A stretch of 64,000 nucleotides of DNA from positions 1-64,000 of the forward strand of contig WSUB01000143.1 of the NCBI GenBank assembly GCA_019633425.1. The letters run 5' to 3'. The stretch is from Tulasnella sp. 424. Its lineage: Eukaryota; Basidiomycota; Agaricomycetes; Cantharellales; Tulasnellaceae. Below, piece by piece: positions 33,201 through 43,923 of this stretch. Under the pieces are notes generated by a model. It saw only the letters and a program-made list of their open reading frames with translations. It searched no databases and was not told the origin of the DNA. Every line of letters starts with the position of its first letter. The first letter of the stretch is position 1. The position numbers were made by a program, and so were the translations under genes.

Positions 33201-34607
33201 TTGGGCGGTGCAACCAGCGACGTTCTCTCCCTTGATCGACTTGACCTTCTTTCCTTTTTTCGCTAGTTTCCTTTCCTCATCTACAATGGATCTTGATAAA
33301 GAACTACGTGTAAGTGCGTCGAAACAAGCAGAATCGCGATTCAAAGGAGAGTACTGCTGCGCGCGCGCGTTTTCTTGTTTCCGGTTTTAGTAAGGTGCCA
33401 CGAGGTGCCTTGCGCCGCTAATTCCCTTTCATTGCACCCGTAACGCCCGGAATAACCCCTTTTTGAGTTTTGATGGATCCCCCCGCTTTCAGGCCGTTTT
33501 TTGAGTTGGATGTGTTGTGGGGTTCGTGGCAGTGCGGCTTGTTTGTCTCGGGGAATAAAGTGGAAGGTTCCGGTAACAAAGGGGAGGGAAGATCTCGGGT
33601 GGAAACGCGTTTCGCGCACGTCGTGTGGGTTGCATGGCACACTGTGCCGGCACAAGACACTCACCTGAAACTCCCTCTCCTCCCCTTCAAAAAGCCTGCA
33701 ACGCTCTTTTCTGATTTCCAGAAGGACGAAGCGAGTTCCGGAACGTGCTGCTTTGATGCGGTGGAAAAGGAATGAAAAATGGAGGCGACGCGCGGCGCGT
33801 TGATCAGGGGGTTTCTTTGATGGCGAGATGAAAGGAAAGCCCTCGCTTCGGCTACGACGACGTTTGAAAGGAATACTCTGTACATGTGCATTGTGCTCAT
33901 AGTAGTAGTTAGTAGGCTGCATTGCGATATAAAGAGGATCAGGGAGGCGTAAGGGACGAAAGAACGATTGACCCGGCCGCCACGAAAACGGGAAAAAGCC
34001 ACACTTGCCAGCGGGGTGCTGTGCCAAACTTGATCAAACGACTTCCCCCCCACCCGTTTCTTCTTTTTCCACCAACCACCACCTTCACCCTTTTCCCTCC
34101 TCTTTCCGCTCCTCTCTCTCTCTCCTCCTCCTCCTCCCCGCCTCATCACGTATCATCTCAAAGTCAGCTTAAAAGCAGTTTGCAACAGCACCGACAAGCC
34201 GACAACACCCACTCTCCTTTTAATTTTTTTTCTCATACACTAGCCAACCGCAGCCATTCTTTTTTAACCCCCGACTACCACCGCCACCGTCGCCGACTTA
34301 CTTCCACTCAAGGACCATACCATCAAAGAGTAGAACAAGGACAAGTCTCTTTCAAGCAAATCGACAAAACCACTTTTGCGCCAGAAAGGAGTCACACACA
34401 TCATCGTCTCTTTCTCCCGCCTCACGGTCATTCGATTCACCTGTCCTTCCGTCGACAAACCACCCACTCTCCCTATACAAAAGAACAACAACACCACTCG
34501 GATCTCAGTCAACACCCAACGAGTTCCAACTCCCTCTCTTCACTCATTTATAAAAAACCTACCCAACACCGTCGTTGCTCGTAACACCACCCCAAAGAAA
34601 AAGAACA
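33201..34607 (+). promoter_or_regulatory. Promoter and long pyrimidine-rich leader of the 34.6-kb gene
   Basis: Plus strand is C/T-rich with CA-rich stretches, including a (CT)n/(CTC)n run at about 34110-34140 and many CCACC/CAACACC blocks up to the ATG at 34608. This is typical of a long fungal 5' leader. An ATG at 33286 opens a 35-codon frame (MDLDKELR...) with a GT after eight codons; it might be an upstream ORF or an unplaced first exon. Confidence 0.5.
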
Positions 34608-35153
34608 ATGTCTCGCCCAACGCACTCTCGCCAACAAACCTCGGTCTCCCTCCTCCCTCCACCAACTCAAGCCTTCCTCCAGCAGATCCACTCCAACACC
34701 ACGATCCCATACACCTCTTTACCCGCCATCCCAACGCAGATCGTCCTTTTGCAAGACACCCGATACACGTTCACGTACCTCGGCGTCACGGCCATCGGAA
34801 ACTCGCCGTACCGGCACTTCAGCTTGTGGGACGGATGGATGGAGCGCTCGTGGAGCGTGTACGCGCTGGACGGGGGTGAAGATGCGTCCTCGGGCCTCCT
34901 CCTCAAGTCCGCGGCGTCCACGTCCAGCGCAGGAGCAGGCGGTTTGAAGCGCGCTGCGAGCCTCAGCGCCTCGTCCGCCTCGTCCGGAGGCAGCGGTGCA
35001 GGTGAACCCGTGGGTAAGTGGTTCTCGGGAGCAGGCATCGTCGGAGGGAGCGAACGACGTGCGATCAAGAACGAGGAAGTGAGGAACGCTTTGACGGCTG
35101 CGTTTTTGCAGACGATTGCGAGGAGTTTGCCGTCGACGGAGATCATCATATGA
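34608..35153 (+). CDS. Conserved-looking protein of unknown function, 181 aa
   Basis: Single exon. The start ATG has A at -3 (AACAATGTC). Residues 1-70 look folded (VSLLPPPTQAFLQQI, IPTQIVLLQDTRYTFTYLGV, YRHFSLWDGWMERSWSVYAL). About 75-125 is a low-complexity Ser/Ala/Gly segment (SLSASSASSGGSGAGEP), then RRAIKNEEVRNALTAAFLQT and IARSLPSTEIII. No signal peptide or membrane segment. Codon use is strongly G/C-ending, unlike the DGL genes, which with the long leader suggests a well-expressed host gene. I do not recognise the family. It is the only single-copy gene inside the DGL territory and sits where DGL orientation switches. Confidence 0.7.
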   Translation: MSRPTHSRQQTSVSLLPPPTQAFLQQIHSNTTIPYTSLPAIPTQIVLLQDTRYTFTYLGVTAIGNSPYRHFSLWDGWMERSWSVYALDGGEDASSGLLLKSAASTSSAGAGGLKRAASLSASSASSGGSGAGEPVGKWFSGAGIVGGSERRAIKNEEVRNALTAAFLQTIARSLPSTEIII

Positions 35154-36225
35154 GCAGTTGGGACACTGCATTGCGTTTGCCATACCACCCTCTGGCTGGC
35201 CCGGACGCCTCACCGTTCGGTTACCCGCCTTCCCCCCCGCTGGCAAATCGTGGCCCCTCTCATACGACTTTTGCCGCTTTAGGTCCAATCGGTGGTTAGC
35301 AACATGTCTCCCTCGTCCCTGCCTGCCTTAAAAAAAGATCTCCGGTGTTTCTCCGCACGTCCTGCGGTTTCCACGTGGATTTCTTCCGTCGTCCCCTCGA
35401 ACGGCCGTTCCTCGTACCTCAACTCGACCCTGCGCATCTTTCTCCGTCTCCTCCTTCCTCCGGTTCCTATTCTCCCGTCGTCGCTACTCTACTTCACCCA
35501 CTCCGCTGCCCTTAACTCCATCCTGCATTTTCTTTTTTTTTCCTGTTACGCGCTTCCACGTCTTCGTTCCTCCCTCTCTCATCGTACTACCACCCACCAC
35601 TACAACCCACCACCCCGCCTCGGTTCACCTCCCTCGAGACATGGGCTCGCCCCCCACTATTTTATTCGCTTTCTTTTTAGAAACCACGGATTTTCTCTCT
35701 GTCGTTGCTACCCTTTTTTTTATTGGTTGTTTCCTTTTGGTCTTTTTCTCTCTCTCTCTCTCTCGCTCCTCTCGTTTCATCGGTCCTGGATTCGACCGCA
35801 CGATCAAATCCGTACTTAGATACATACATAGTCATTTTACCGTCATTAATGCCTTCTCCCATCACGCCCCCCTTCCTTCCTCCCCTCTCCTCCCAGCGGA
35901 CAACGTCCACCACTGGAGAGAACCTTTTGCTATCTTAGTTAGCCTTTAACTTAGCTAGCGCCCCTATTTTTTTGTGGCTTAGCCATGAGATTATCGTGCA
36001 ATATCGATCTCTTTCTTTCGATGAACGACATAGTAGTTGCGTGCTCGCGGGTGATGCCGGTTCCGATGAAATGATTAATGTGTAGGGGTGTTGCCATATG
36101 GGGATATCGCCGAGTTCGCCGCGCGCTCGGAGCCGGTGCATGTGGACAACCTCTCGATCGACCAACCCCCAACAACTAAACCTGAACCGGCGCTAAACCG
36201 TATAGGACACGATCTTGCATTGTTC
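35154..36225. other. 3' UTR/intergenic, pyrimidine-rich
   Basis: Holds (CT)n at about 35746-35765 and the left copy of a direct repeat (35768-35915) that recurs after DGL-12. Short frames are low-complexity and not believed. Confidence 0.5.
35768..35915 (+). repeat. Direct repeat flanking DGL-12, left copy
   Basis: Shares TCATCGGTCCT, CCGTACTTAGATACATACAT and CCCATCACGCCC, in order, with 37984-38125. The pair brackets DGL-12, so the gene either inserted by duplication of host 3' flank or was caught in a tandem duplication. Confidence 0.6.
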
Positions 36226-37680
36226 ATGGATACTTCGGGTATGCAGATCTACACCAGCTGAGACTATATGCCCTCTGCGTCCAACTTACTCAAAACTTGA
36301 CGCCGTTTTCCCCTTCCCTCCCTCGACCTCCCTCTTTGCGCCTCTCAAAAGCTGTTGATAACCTTGAATTCAGAGGCGAAGACTCGGATGAATGCAACAA
36401 GTTCATATCGGCCGTGTTAAAATACGCTTTCACTCAGGGCAAACAGCGAGACGACCAGTGGATCGCCGACTTCGTAGCCACGTGCTTTAGAGATGACGCG
36501 TTGAGGTGGTGGACCGGGCTCAACCCCCAGACGCAGGAGAGCTGGAAGCAGCTTCGACACGCCATGACTCAGTATTATCGTCCCTCATTCTACGGCAGGA
36601 GCGGAGAAGAAGCGGAGCAGTTCGTTCATCTCGTATGCAAACGAGCTTTGGATGCCGGGAAGCAAGGAGATAACCAGTGGATCACTGAGTTCGTTCCTAC
36701 GTGTTTCAAAGGAGGAGCTTTGCGCTGGTTCTCTTCGCTTGATCCTACTATCCAGAATGACTGGAAACTTTTGCAAGAGGCAATATTTAGGCAGTACCCG
36801 TCAGATGATGTCAGCGCTCTCCAGAGGTATGCGTACTTCCCCTCTACCTTCCCTTTCCTTTTGCTTAACGACGCTAACGAAGCTGTCGGTCCATCTCGTA
36901 GAACTACCCCAACGCCTGCAGCTGCAGTGGCTTCGGCTCACCCAGGAAAACTCCTCAAGAGGGGTCGAGTCCGTGTTCTTCAAAAAAGCGTTGCGCATAC
37001 CCGCTACTTATCTCGCACGCTTGATCGCGAAGGGAGAGTGGTCTACACTCAGTCCATGGATGACGCATTGCAAGTGGAGTACGACACAAATCGAGATGGT
37101 CCGCAAGCCGTAATCATTCCCAATGTGAGAATTGATCATACTTCTCGTTATTCTCACTGCAGACTCAGGCCATCCGCAGAGTCAGGTTGGCCAATATGAC
37201 CTTCTTGCCATCTCATTGTACCACCAACAAAGTACTGGATGCGAGTGGTTAGTGCGCTTATATTTCTCAGACGGCCACACCTAATAATCCAGGCATATGT
37301 ATGCAACACCAGCGCCGGAATACTTGGCGCACTAGATTCCAAAACGTCCAAGAGCTCCGCCAGATCGAATTACCCACCACTAAAAAAGCAGTGGAAGGTT
37401 GTGAACGACTCTGCATCTATTTCAAGTGAACATGCAGCTATCATTCCAGTGATCGAAGCAGGCGAGTCGGAACTCGGACAAAACCAGTGTTCAAAGTGCT
37501 AACGCTGAAAGAACCTAGGAGAACTGAACATCTCTATCGGCAACCCAGCTATTTACTTCTACTATGGGCGCTTCGCGGACATGGCCTCAGTCAGTAAAAC
37601 TAAGCCATAGATAAAGCTAACCCAGAAAATGCTGATCGTAACTCCAATCTCACCTCTAGTTTGTTTTTGAACCCCTCTGA
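36226..37680 (+). CDS. DGL-12: double gag-like family protein, 345 aa, plus strand
   Basis: Model: join(36226..36238,36352..36826,36902..37124,37186..37251,37293..37461,37519..37589,37660..37680), 1038 nt. Starts MDTS. Repeat 1: LEFRGEDSDECNKFISAV, DALRWWTGLNPQTQESWKQL; repeat 2: GEEAEQFVHLVCKRALDAG, ALRWFSSLDP, RQYPSD. Linker TPTPAAAVASA; RGRVRVLQKSVAHTRYLSRT; ALQVEYDTNR ... IIPN. Exon 4 QYDLLAISLYH is a divergent form of the LLGxKW motif and joins exon 5 in phase 0. Exon 5 (AYVCNTSAG) uses a GC-AG intron (GCGAGT donor, like exon 2 of DGL-14); without it the protein would end 37502 after QNQCSKC. Then ELNISIGNPAIYFYYGRF and FVFEPL-stop. Confidence 0.68.
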
Positions 37681-37983
37681 ACGAGAGCTACAATCATGTT
37701 GCGCTGTCCTATCGTCACGGTCTAGATCTAAATTGGATATTCGTCAGCATTTGTAGATAATTGCAAGAGCTAGCTTCAGTTAACGAATGGAGCGCTGTGC
37801 CTGATCAGAACCAGGGGCGTCATGAGTCGCAGACAATGCACAACCTCCTGAGGGCGACCAAATATTCATTACCAGGAAGCTGAACTGACCTAGCTTCACT
37901 GATAAGGGGTACCTAGACAGCGATTGGGATGTATTATACTAAAGTTGGTTTTGCGATCGGTATCGCCCGCCTACAGGTTCTCT

Positions 37984-38125
37984 CATCGGTCCTAGGTTCT
38001 ATCGCACGATCAATCCGTACTTAGATACATACATAGTCGTTACCGACACTAATTCCCTTCCCATCACGCCCTTCTTCCCTCGTCCCCACCACTGTCACCT
38101 CTCCAGCAGACACCGTCCTTCACCG
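37984..38125 (+). repeat. Direct repeat flanking DGL-12, right copy
   Basis: Partner of 35768-35915; see there. Confidence 0.6.
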
Positions 38126-38581
38126 GGGCCCATATGACTTGCTCGCCTGCGGAAGCCGGGACGACCGTGGAAGAGTTCGATTTCGACTCTCGACCCCATC
38201 ACTTCAATTTGCTCACTTTACCCCTACAACCCGTCCAAGTTAAGCATAAAATAACATCTATTAAGTCTTATATGTAGCTTATGTGTATAATAGAGTTAAC
38301 TCGACGTCCGCAGGAGTGTACTGCTGGGTTGGCCGACGCGTCAGGGTCCAACTCGAGACCTTGGGGACGAATCAGGTTGGCACGATACCAAAAACAAACC
38401 CTGACCAAGAGACAGCTGGTCTATCTTATCACTAGAAATAGGAGTGAGTGTGCTGAGTAAACTTGGGTCCAGTATAGAGCTCCTGGTTAATACAAAACGC
38501 ATGTCCTCTCCGATGGGCGGATCCAGACGCGTAGATCGACGACGATAGCGACGCGCTCCTGAGGAGCTCGACTTTAGCTAT

Positions 38582-38763
38582 TTGGCTCTATTATATGCAT
38601 AAGAGATATTTATTAGACTATAACGTGGTTATTATGCTTATTTTGGACGTGTAGTCCGTCTCATTACTCCACTTCGCGCACCTTACCTTCAACTCGTTGA
38701 AAATTTTCATTAGATGGTATTTAGCGCGCCTGTGATATAGCTTATGTATATAATAGAGCCAAG
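38582..38763. repeat. Short palindromic element, MITE-like
   Basis: TTGGCTCTATTATATGCATA at 38582 faces CTTATGTATATAATAGAGCCAA ending 38763 (20 of about 21 bases complementary), enclosing a 140-bp A/T-rich centre. No clear target duplication, so it may simply be two inverted copies of the local repeat. Confidence 0.45.
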
Positions 38764-39239
38764 ATAACTGACCGCGACGTCCACTGAAGCGCATTGTCAA
38801 CCTGTCAGGGTCCAGCTCTAGATGCCTCAGACGTGACACAAGACAGACTCCCGATGAAAAATTAATCCTAACCAAGAATCAGTCATCATTATAGCTAGTT
38901 ATTAAGATGTTGATTAGGATAGAATTCTCTGTTTGGATTCGACATTGGACTGCGAGACGCGTGTCGATGCGGATCGAGCCAGACCTGACGGGTGGACCGA
39001 CAATGATGGCAGCAACGAGTTCCCGAGAACAACAAAGATAGCCGTTTGGCTTCCCTGTATATGTGAGACTAAGACACGGCCATTTAGGCTTATTTTTGAC
39101 GCTTTGATGTGGTAAGGTGAGCGAAGTGAGGTGGGAGTAGAAACCAAGCTCTTCCACGGTCGTCCCGGCTTCCGCACTCGCCATCAAAAAGTACGAAGAA
39201 CTGATTAACCTAAAACACCTGTCAGTGCACCAATAGCCT

Positions 39240-39870
39240 TAAAGTCCCACAACTGATAACCACCCCTGCTTACGAAGTGCCGGTTTCATGACACTTTGTG
39301 CAGCACATTCCGAAACGCTCTTGAATTCCGCCTCTGGGGTGGGATTTGGGGAGTCCCTGCTACAAACAATGCTTTGGAAGATTGTCAAAGATTCTGCATC
39401 TCCTTCTGATTAACATATACCTATTATTCCAGTGACCAAAGAAGGCCAGTTGAAATTCGGACGAAGTCATTCAAAGGGCTAACACCGAGGTAACCTAGAG
39501 CGCTTGTACATCTCCCATGTCTCCGATCGAGGAGTTCTCTTCTCGTATTCACCGGGCGGGGATGAAGGTTCAGTCAGTACAGCTAAACCATAGATAAGCC
39601 GAATTCACAAAGTACTGACAGTCTCGCTAATCTCCGTGTCTAGTTTGTTTTTGAGCCCCTCTAAATGAGGGCCGAAATCAGCTGGCTGTGCCCTCTCCCA
39701 GCTGTCTCGGTCTCAGTTCGATATCTACCGCCAGTGTGTGTAGATCATCGCATGTGTTAGGTAGTGGGTGCTTCAATCTACGAATGGAGCTTGTGTCTGG
39801 CCAGCGCCGGGAACGTCTGCGGAGAGTGCGCGACCTGCTGAGGGCCACCAGAATGATCTGCACTGTAGGG
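39240..39870 (+). pseudogene. DGL relic, exons 5-7 of a DGL-12-like gene
   Basis: Aligns with 37300-37870: GCATCTCCTTCTGATTAACA against GCATCTATTTCAAGTGAACA, TAGTTTGTTTTTGAGCCCCT against TAGTTTGTTTTTGAACCCCT, and further shared flank to CTGAGGGCCACC. The last exon still reads FVFEPL-stop, but exon 5 is interrupted by stops and the N-terminal exons are absent. Confidence 0.6.
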
Positions 39871-40261
39871 CAATGGGCTTATTCTTCGCTACTTTGCTTC
39901 TATTTTGGACACCTGCTTAGGCCTTGACGTGTCCCACACTAGTGTCCATGTGGATTTTGAGCCGAGCACACGATTACATATGTGGTCGTCACCGCGGCCA
40001 CTGTTTTGAATAACTATCGCAGTTGCCCACATCTAACAGCCACCGCATATCTTCTTCTAGTTTTCCTTGTCTCCTTCGTTTCTGTCTGGCAGCCTGGCTT
40101 TGAAGTTTGAATCCTTGCCTCTCCGCCTTGCGTTCGTGATTTCCCGGAGTTCGCCGTTCCTTTTTCCGGCCTCTCACTCTCCACTCCCCAACCACCACTC
40201 GTGGAGAGGTTGCCTAGACGGGTCTCAAAACGAAAATACTTCAAGAGAATTAATCCGCTCT
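39871..40261. promoter_or_regulatory. Upstream region of DGL-13
   Basis: From about 40135 it is shared with 46985 upstream of DGL-14 (GTTCGCCGT..TTTTCCGGCC..CACTCTCCACTCC). That shared part probably holds the proximal promoter of both genes. Confidence 0.5.
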
Positions 40262-41730
40262 ATGGCTACGACCGGTACGTTCGTAAACGCCTGTTCTCCA
40301 CGCTTGAAACTCCGTCGCTACTTGCTATCTGCAAGGCAAATGCGACGTGCCCAACTGCCATACCAGGCGAGCCAAACTGACTTATCCTCTTAGATCAGGG
40401 ACACTTAGAATTTCGAGGGAAGGACGCAACGGAATGCGAAACGTTTATCGCCGGTGTTATAAAGTACGCTTTTGCTCAGGGCAGACAGCGAGACGACACG
40501 TGGATGGCGGATTTCGCAGCCACGTGCATGGCGCAAGATGCTCTAAGATGGTGGGGATCTCTAGAGGAAGAGATCCAACAGAGTTGGAAGTTGCTCCAGA
40601 AGGAGATGCTTTTGGCTTATCCGCCTATGTTTCATGGCAAGAGTGGCGAGGAGGCGGAAAAATTCGTGCAGATGGTTTATCGACGGGCGAGAGATGCTCG
40701 GAGACAAGGTGATTCACGATGGATTGTGGAGTTTGTTCAGACGTGTCTCGCGGCAGAGGCTCTAAGATGGTATGCCACTCTCGAGCCAGATGTTCAGGAT
40801 AACTGGAGGCTGCTGCAGCAAGCTATCTTGAATCGCTGGCCGGGAGATGGTAACACACAGCTAGCAATTACAGGTTCCAGGTGGGTACTGGCCCTAAACT
40901 TGGTTTGAGTCGAATTAATCTCTTATAGACCTTCGGGAATAGTATTTTCCCAACGCCTGCAGCGGCGGCTCCTCCGATCGTCCCAGCCCCACGGCAAAAA
41001 GGTCGAATAAGGATAGCTAGAGAAGGAGACCGGATGACTTACTATTTATCCAATACACTAAGCCTCTATGGCTTCTCAACTCTGGTGACGAATCGCGCAC
41101 AAGCCCTGGTGGTTGAGCTTGAGCCTACACCGGCAGGTTTGTGGAAGCTGTGTATTGCAGATGTAAGAACGTGAAGCGGTTGATATAAGCATAGAGACCT
41201 GACTATCTTGTTGTGTTTCAGGGTCAAAGCATCGAGTATGAATCGTTAGCAATATGGTGGATTGGGCTCACTACAGAGAAGTTCGTGACGTTGCCCGCCT
41301 TCATGTTTTCTGAGGTCTAAGTCGTCATTTTAGTTATGCCGCGCTCTGTGCGGCCAGCTCCCAGACAGGAAAGGGATCGGCAAATGCAGACCGTTTCAAA
41401 GGCTCGCTCCTAACAGCTATATGGAGACTCTCGACTGATTCTTCCAGCGACCGAGTAACAAATCGTAAAATAACGGCGACGAGCGACCAAGGTATCTCAG
41501 GGACCTGATCGCGAAAAAGGTTTTCCTGACAGATTTCGTCCTAACTCAGGGGACTTATTCGCGTTTACGGTTGGCGCCAGCAGCACGGTTCGTTTCTACA
41601 CAGCCGCGCCCCGTGAATCGTCGGTGAGACCAATTTGCTGCCAGCTTGTTGTGATCATCTTAGGAAACCGAGCTCCTGACATTGTTACTTTGTTTCACTC
41701 GATAAGGACCTTTATTTTGAATCTGTCTGA
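40262..41730 (+). CDS. DGL-13: double gag-like family protein, 344 aa, intact
   Basis: Model: join(40262..40274,40394..40880,40943..41162,41222..41280,41334..41491,41550..41623,41707..41730), 1035 nt. Starts MATTD over intron 1. Repeat 1: LEFRGKDATECETFIAGVI, DALRWWGSLEEEIQQSWKLL, AYPPMFHGK; repeat 2: GEEAEKFVQMVYRRARDAR, ALRWYATLEPDVQDNWRLL, NRWPGD. Linker PTPAAAAPPIVPAP; QKGRIRIAREGDRMTYYLSN; ALVVELEPTP ... LCIAD. Then IEYESLAIWW, AALCAASSQTG, SLLTAIWRLST, FAFTVGASSTVRFYT, LYFESV-stop. Forms a distinct subgroup with DGL-14: AYPP and NRWP end the two repeats and VELEP replaces VEYxP. Confidence 0.77.
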
Positions 41731-42390
41731 TCCGAAACCCAGATTCTATACCAATGCGTACTCATATAAACTCACTCTAAGAGCGTGATACGACCCTTCC
41801 TGCCGTAGGTTTCGCGATTCGCACGTGAATCACGGCTTAGTACGATACTGTGCCACAAATTCCGATCATCGGCTCACCCAGCGAAACCCTCGAGAGAGGT
41901 CGAGTCCGAGTTGAGCGGGCTGGCGTTTCAGATGCCGGCTACTTATGCCGCTAGCTTGATCGCGTCGGGGAAGTGGTCCGTACTCAGTCTAAGGACGATG
42001 CTTTGCAAGTGGAGTGTGTGATAGTCTACAGGAGTTATTCATTCCAGATTTAAGAATTGATTATCCATCTCCTTCACTTCCACCGCGTACTCATACCATC
42101 CGGAGGGTCAAGTTGCCCAATATGACTTGTTCGCCATCTTACAGAGTACGACCAAGACATTGATGACCCAGGGACGTTGGTATATAATCACCATTTGCTG
42201 GTGTAGTGTGGGCAAAACCGTCAAGAAGGTTCTGAGCAGTACTAGTGTGACGCTGGTTCAGTACAGAGGCAAAGGAGCAGGCCCTTACGCCTGTCAGGCT
42301 TCGCGCTTAGTCTCAAATTACCCGAAAACGGCTTTGTTTATTTGGCCGCCTGTCCACCAGCCTCCTGCTACTGCGGTCAACCCTAGGGTC
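41731..42390. other. Intergenic with a DGL relic; LINE 3' junction
   Basis: About 41880-42150 is the DGL relic listed next. From roughly 42150-42400 the sequence passes into the LINE's 3' untranslated end; the exact junction and any poly(A) were not found. Confidence 0.45.
41880..42150 (+). pseudogene. DGL relic, exons 3-4 of a DGL-12-like gene
   Basis: RGRVRVERAGVSDAGYLCR, a stop, then LDRVGEVVRTQSKDDALQVE and a broken tail, followed by a match to the exon-4 text CAATATGACTTGTTCGCCAT (DGL-12: CAATATGACCTTCTTGCCAT). N- and C-terminal exons are missing. Confidence 0.55.
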
Positions 42391-42815
42391 TCCCAGTCTC
42401 CCGTGCGTTAGGCGGGTCTGGTATTCGCGTTTGGCCTTAGCGGTGTAATCGGGGTATGTGGGGTTGGGCTTCGTCCGCACAGCAGCTCATCGACCCGACC
42501 CACTAAAACCCTCTGCGGATTGGTTACCGCGCGCTCCGCTGGCCCGCTCTGTGGCTACGGTAACATCCAGTGGGCGTACCCACCGGTTGTCAGAGGTCGT
42601 TGCGACAGGACAGCGCCATTGCTTAACCTCCCGAGAAGGAGGAAAAAGCTTGGGGGCACTCTCCGGTACCTGGATCTCCAGCCTTCGAGACACCCCCCCC
42701 ATGCTCAGTCGGGTTACAAGGGTAGTGTACGTGGGTCTCCTCGGTGGCGCCAGCGCCCTACCGATTCATCGTCACTCGCTCTTTCCCTTGTGACGCCGGG
42801 ACTGCATCTGGCCAG

Positions 42816-43920
42816 TTAACCGACATCAAAAGGGGCCCATCTGGGCTTTCCCATGTGGTCATACTCAGCTAGGTTGACCCACGAGTCTTTGATTAGCTTA
42901 GCAGTGATTTTACCCTTTTCTAATCTCATTTCCGGGAGCCTCGTCATCATGAGGTCTGTTCTGGCCCTTCTGAAGAGGGCTTCATGGAGTGTCGATATCG
43001 CTCTCCTGGGCGTTATTCTTTCCCCTCTTATGCGTTGCGCATTCCTTAACTTCCAGATTACAAAAGCGGCCTCTGAGACCAGGACTTTGTAAGCTCTTTC
43101 TCTGGGCTTATTCCTATGTGAATAGAGTCCGACTCCTAAGATCCTCCAGAAGGTAGGGGGTTCCCAGTCTTCGTTATTTCGGGGCGTCGCAATATTCAAA
43201 ATTTTGACCACCTCTCTCCATACTGCATCTTTCCATGGGGCCATGAGGCACCCAACTAGGCTATGTTCAAGGTCCTCGAGCCCACCACAGATACAGTATG
43301 CTCGTTCTTCCCATTCGCCCCCCCACTTAAGGAAGTAGGCTCCGCAGATTGTCCTTCCATGTAGACCGCGCCACAAAAAGTCGGATTTTTGTTTCCTCAC
43401 TGGTTGGTTGAAGACACTGAGCCATACGGTTTCTGGGAAGTGGGTCTCCCCTTTCCATTTGCTATACTCCTCTATCACTTCCTGAACATTGTTCAGGATC
43501 TCTCAGGGAGGTTCTTTTTTCTCAGATGCGCTACCCAAGTGTAGAGGTCGTGGAAGGTCATCTGTGATAGCCTGGCCCCATTCAGCTTCCAGGAGTCCGG
43601 AACGCGGGTCGATATTTCGTCCTCCGTCTCGTTGTGCAGTGCTGCTTTTGCTAGTGCGTCCGCATTCTCGTTTCCGGGGATTCCAGCATGTGCCTTGACC
43701 TTTTGAATGAAGGTCTTTGCTGTTCTTCTCCTCATGAGGTATATGGCTCTCTGAATAAGGTCCGCATTGGTAACCCCAAGCCATCCCATGTCTTCGTATT
43801 TTTTGTATCCGCCATTTAGTGCGTTGATAACAAACGTGGAATCTGTCATGATCAACAGTTCTTTGTTTGTGGGGGCGATGTTCAGCGCTATCGCTGTCGC
43901 TGCAATTTCCCCCCTCTTGT
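42816..43920 (-). pseudogene. LINE RNase H end and RT zinc-binding region
   Basis: After a frameshift near 43920: RGEIAATAIALNIAP, LLIMTDSTFVINAL and VKAHAGIPGNENADALAKAA (RNase H). A second frameshift follows, then DFLWRGLHGRTICGAYFLKW and the knuckle CICGGLEDLEHSLVGC of the zf-RVT family. Stop at 42816. Confidence 0.75.
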
Positions 43921-43923
43921 TCG

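Larger units (their letters stand above)
37681..39239. repeat. Repeat-rich intergenic DNA after DGL-12
   Basis: No genes. Contains the right copy of the DGL-12 flanking repeat (37984-38125). An A/T-rich unit occurs three times: direct at about 38240-38450 and 38690-38900, inverted around 38520-38625. An inverted fragment pair also occurs, 38150-38260 against 39080-39185 (GGAAGCCGGGACGACCGTGG). Confidence 0.6.

Noticed and set aside
33341..34149. Long overlapping minus-strand frames upstream of the 34.6-kb gene
   Set aside because: They mirror the C/T-rich leader of the plus-strand gene and give Arg/Glu/Gly-rich low-complexity products.
38582..38763. Calling the palindrome a proven MITE
   Set aside because: No target-site duplication and only one such pair in the window; kept as a repeat only.
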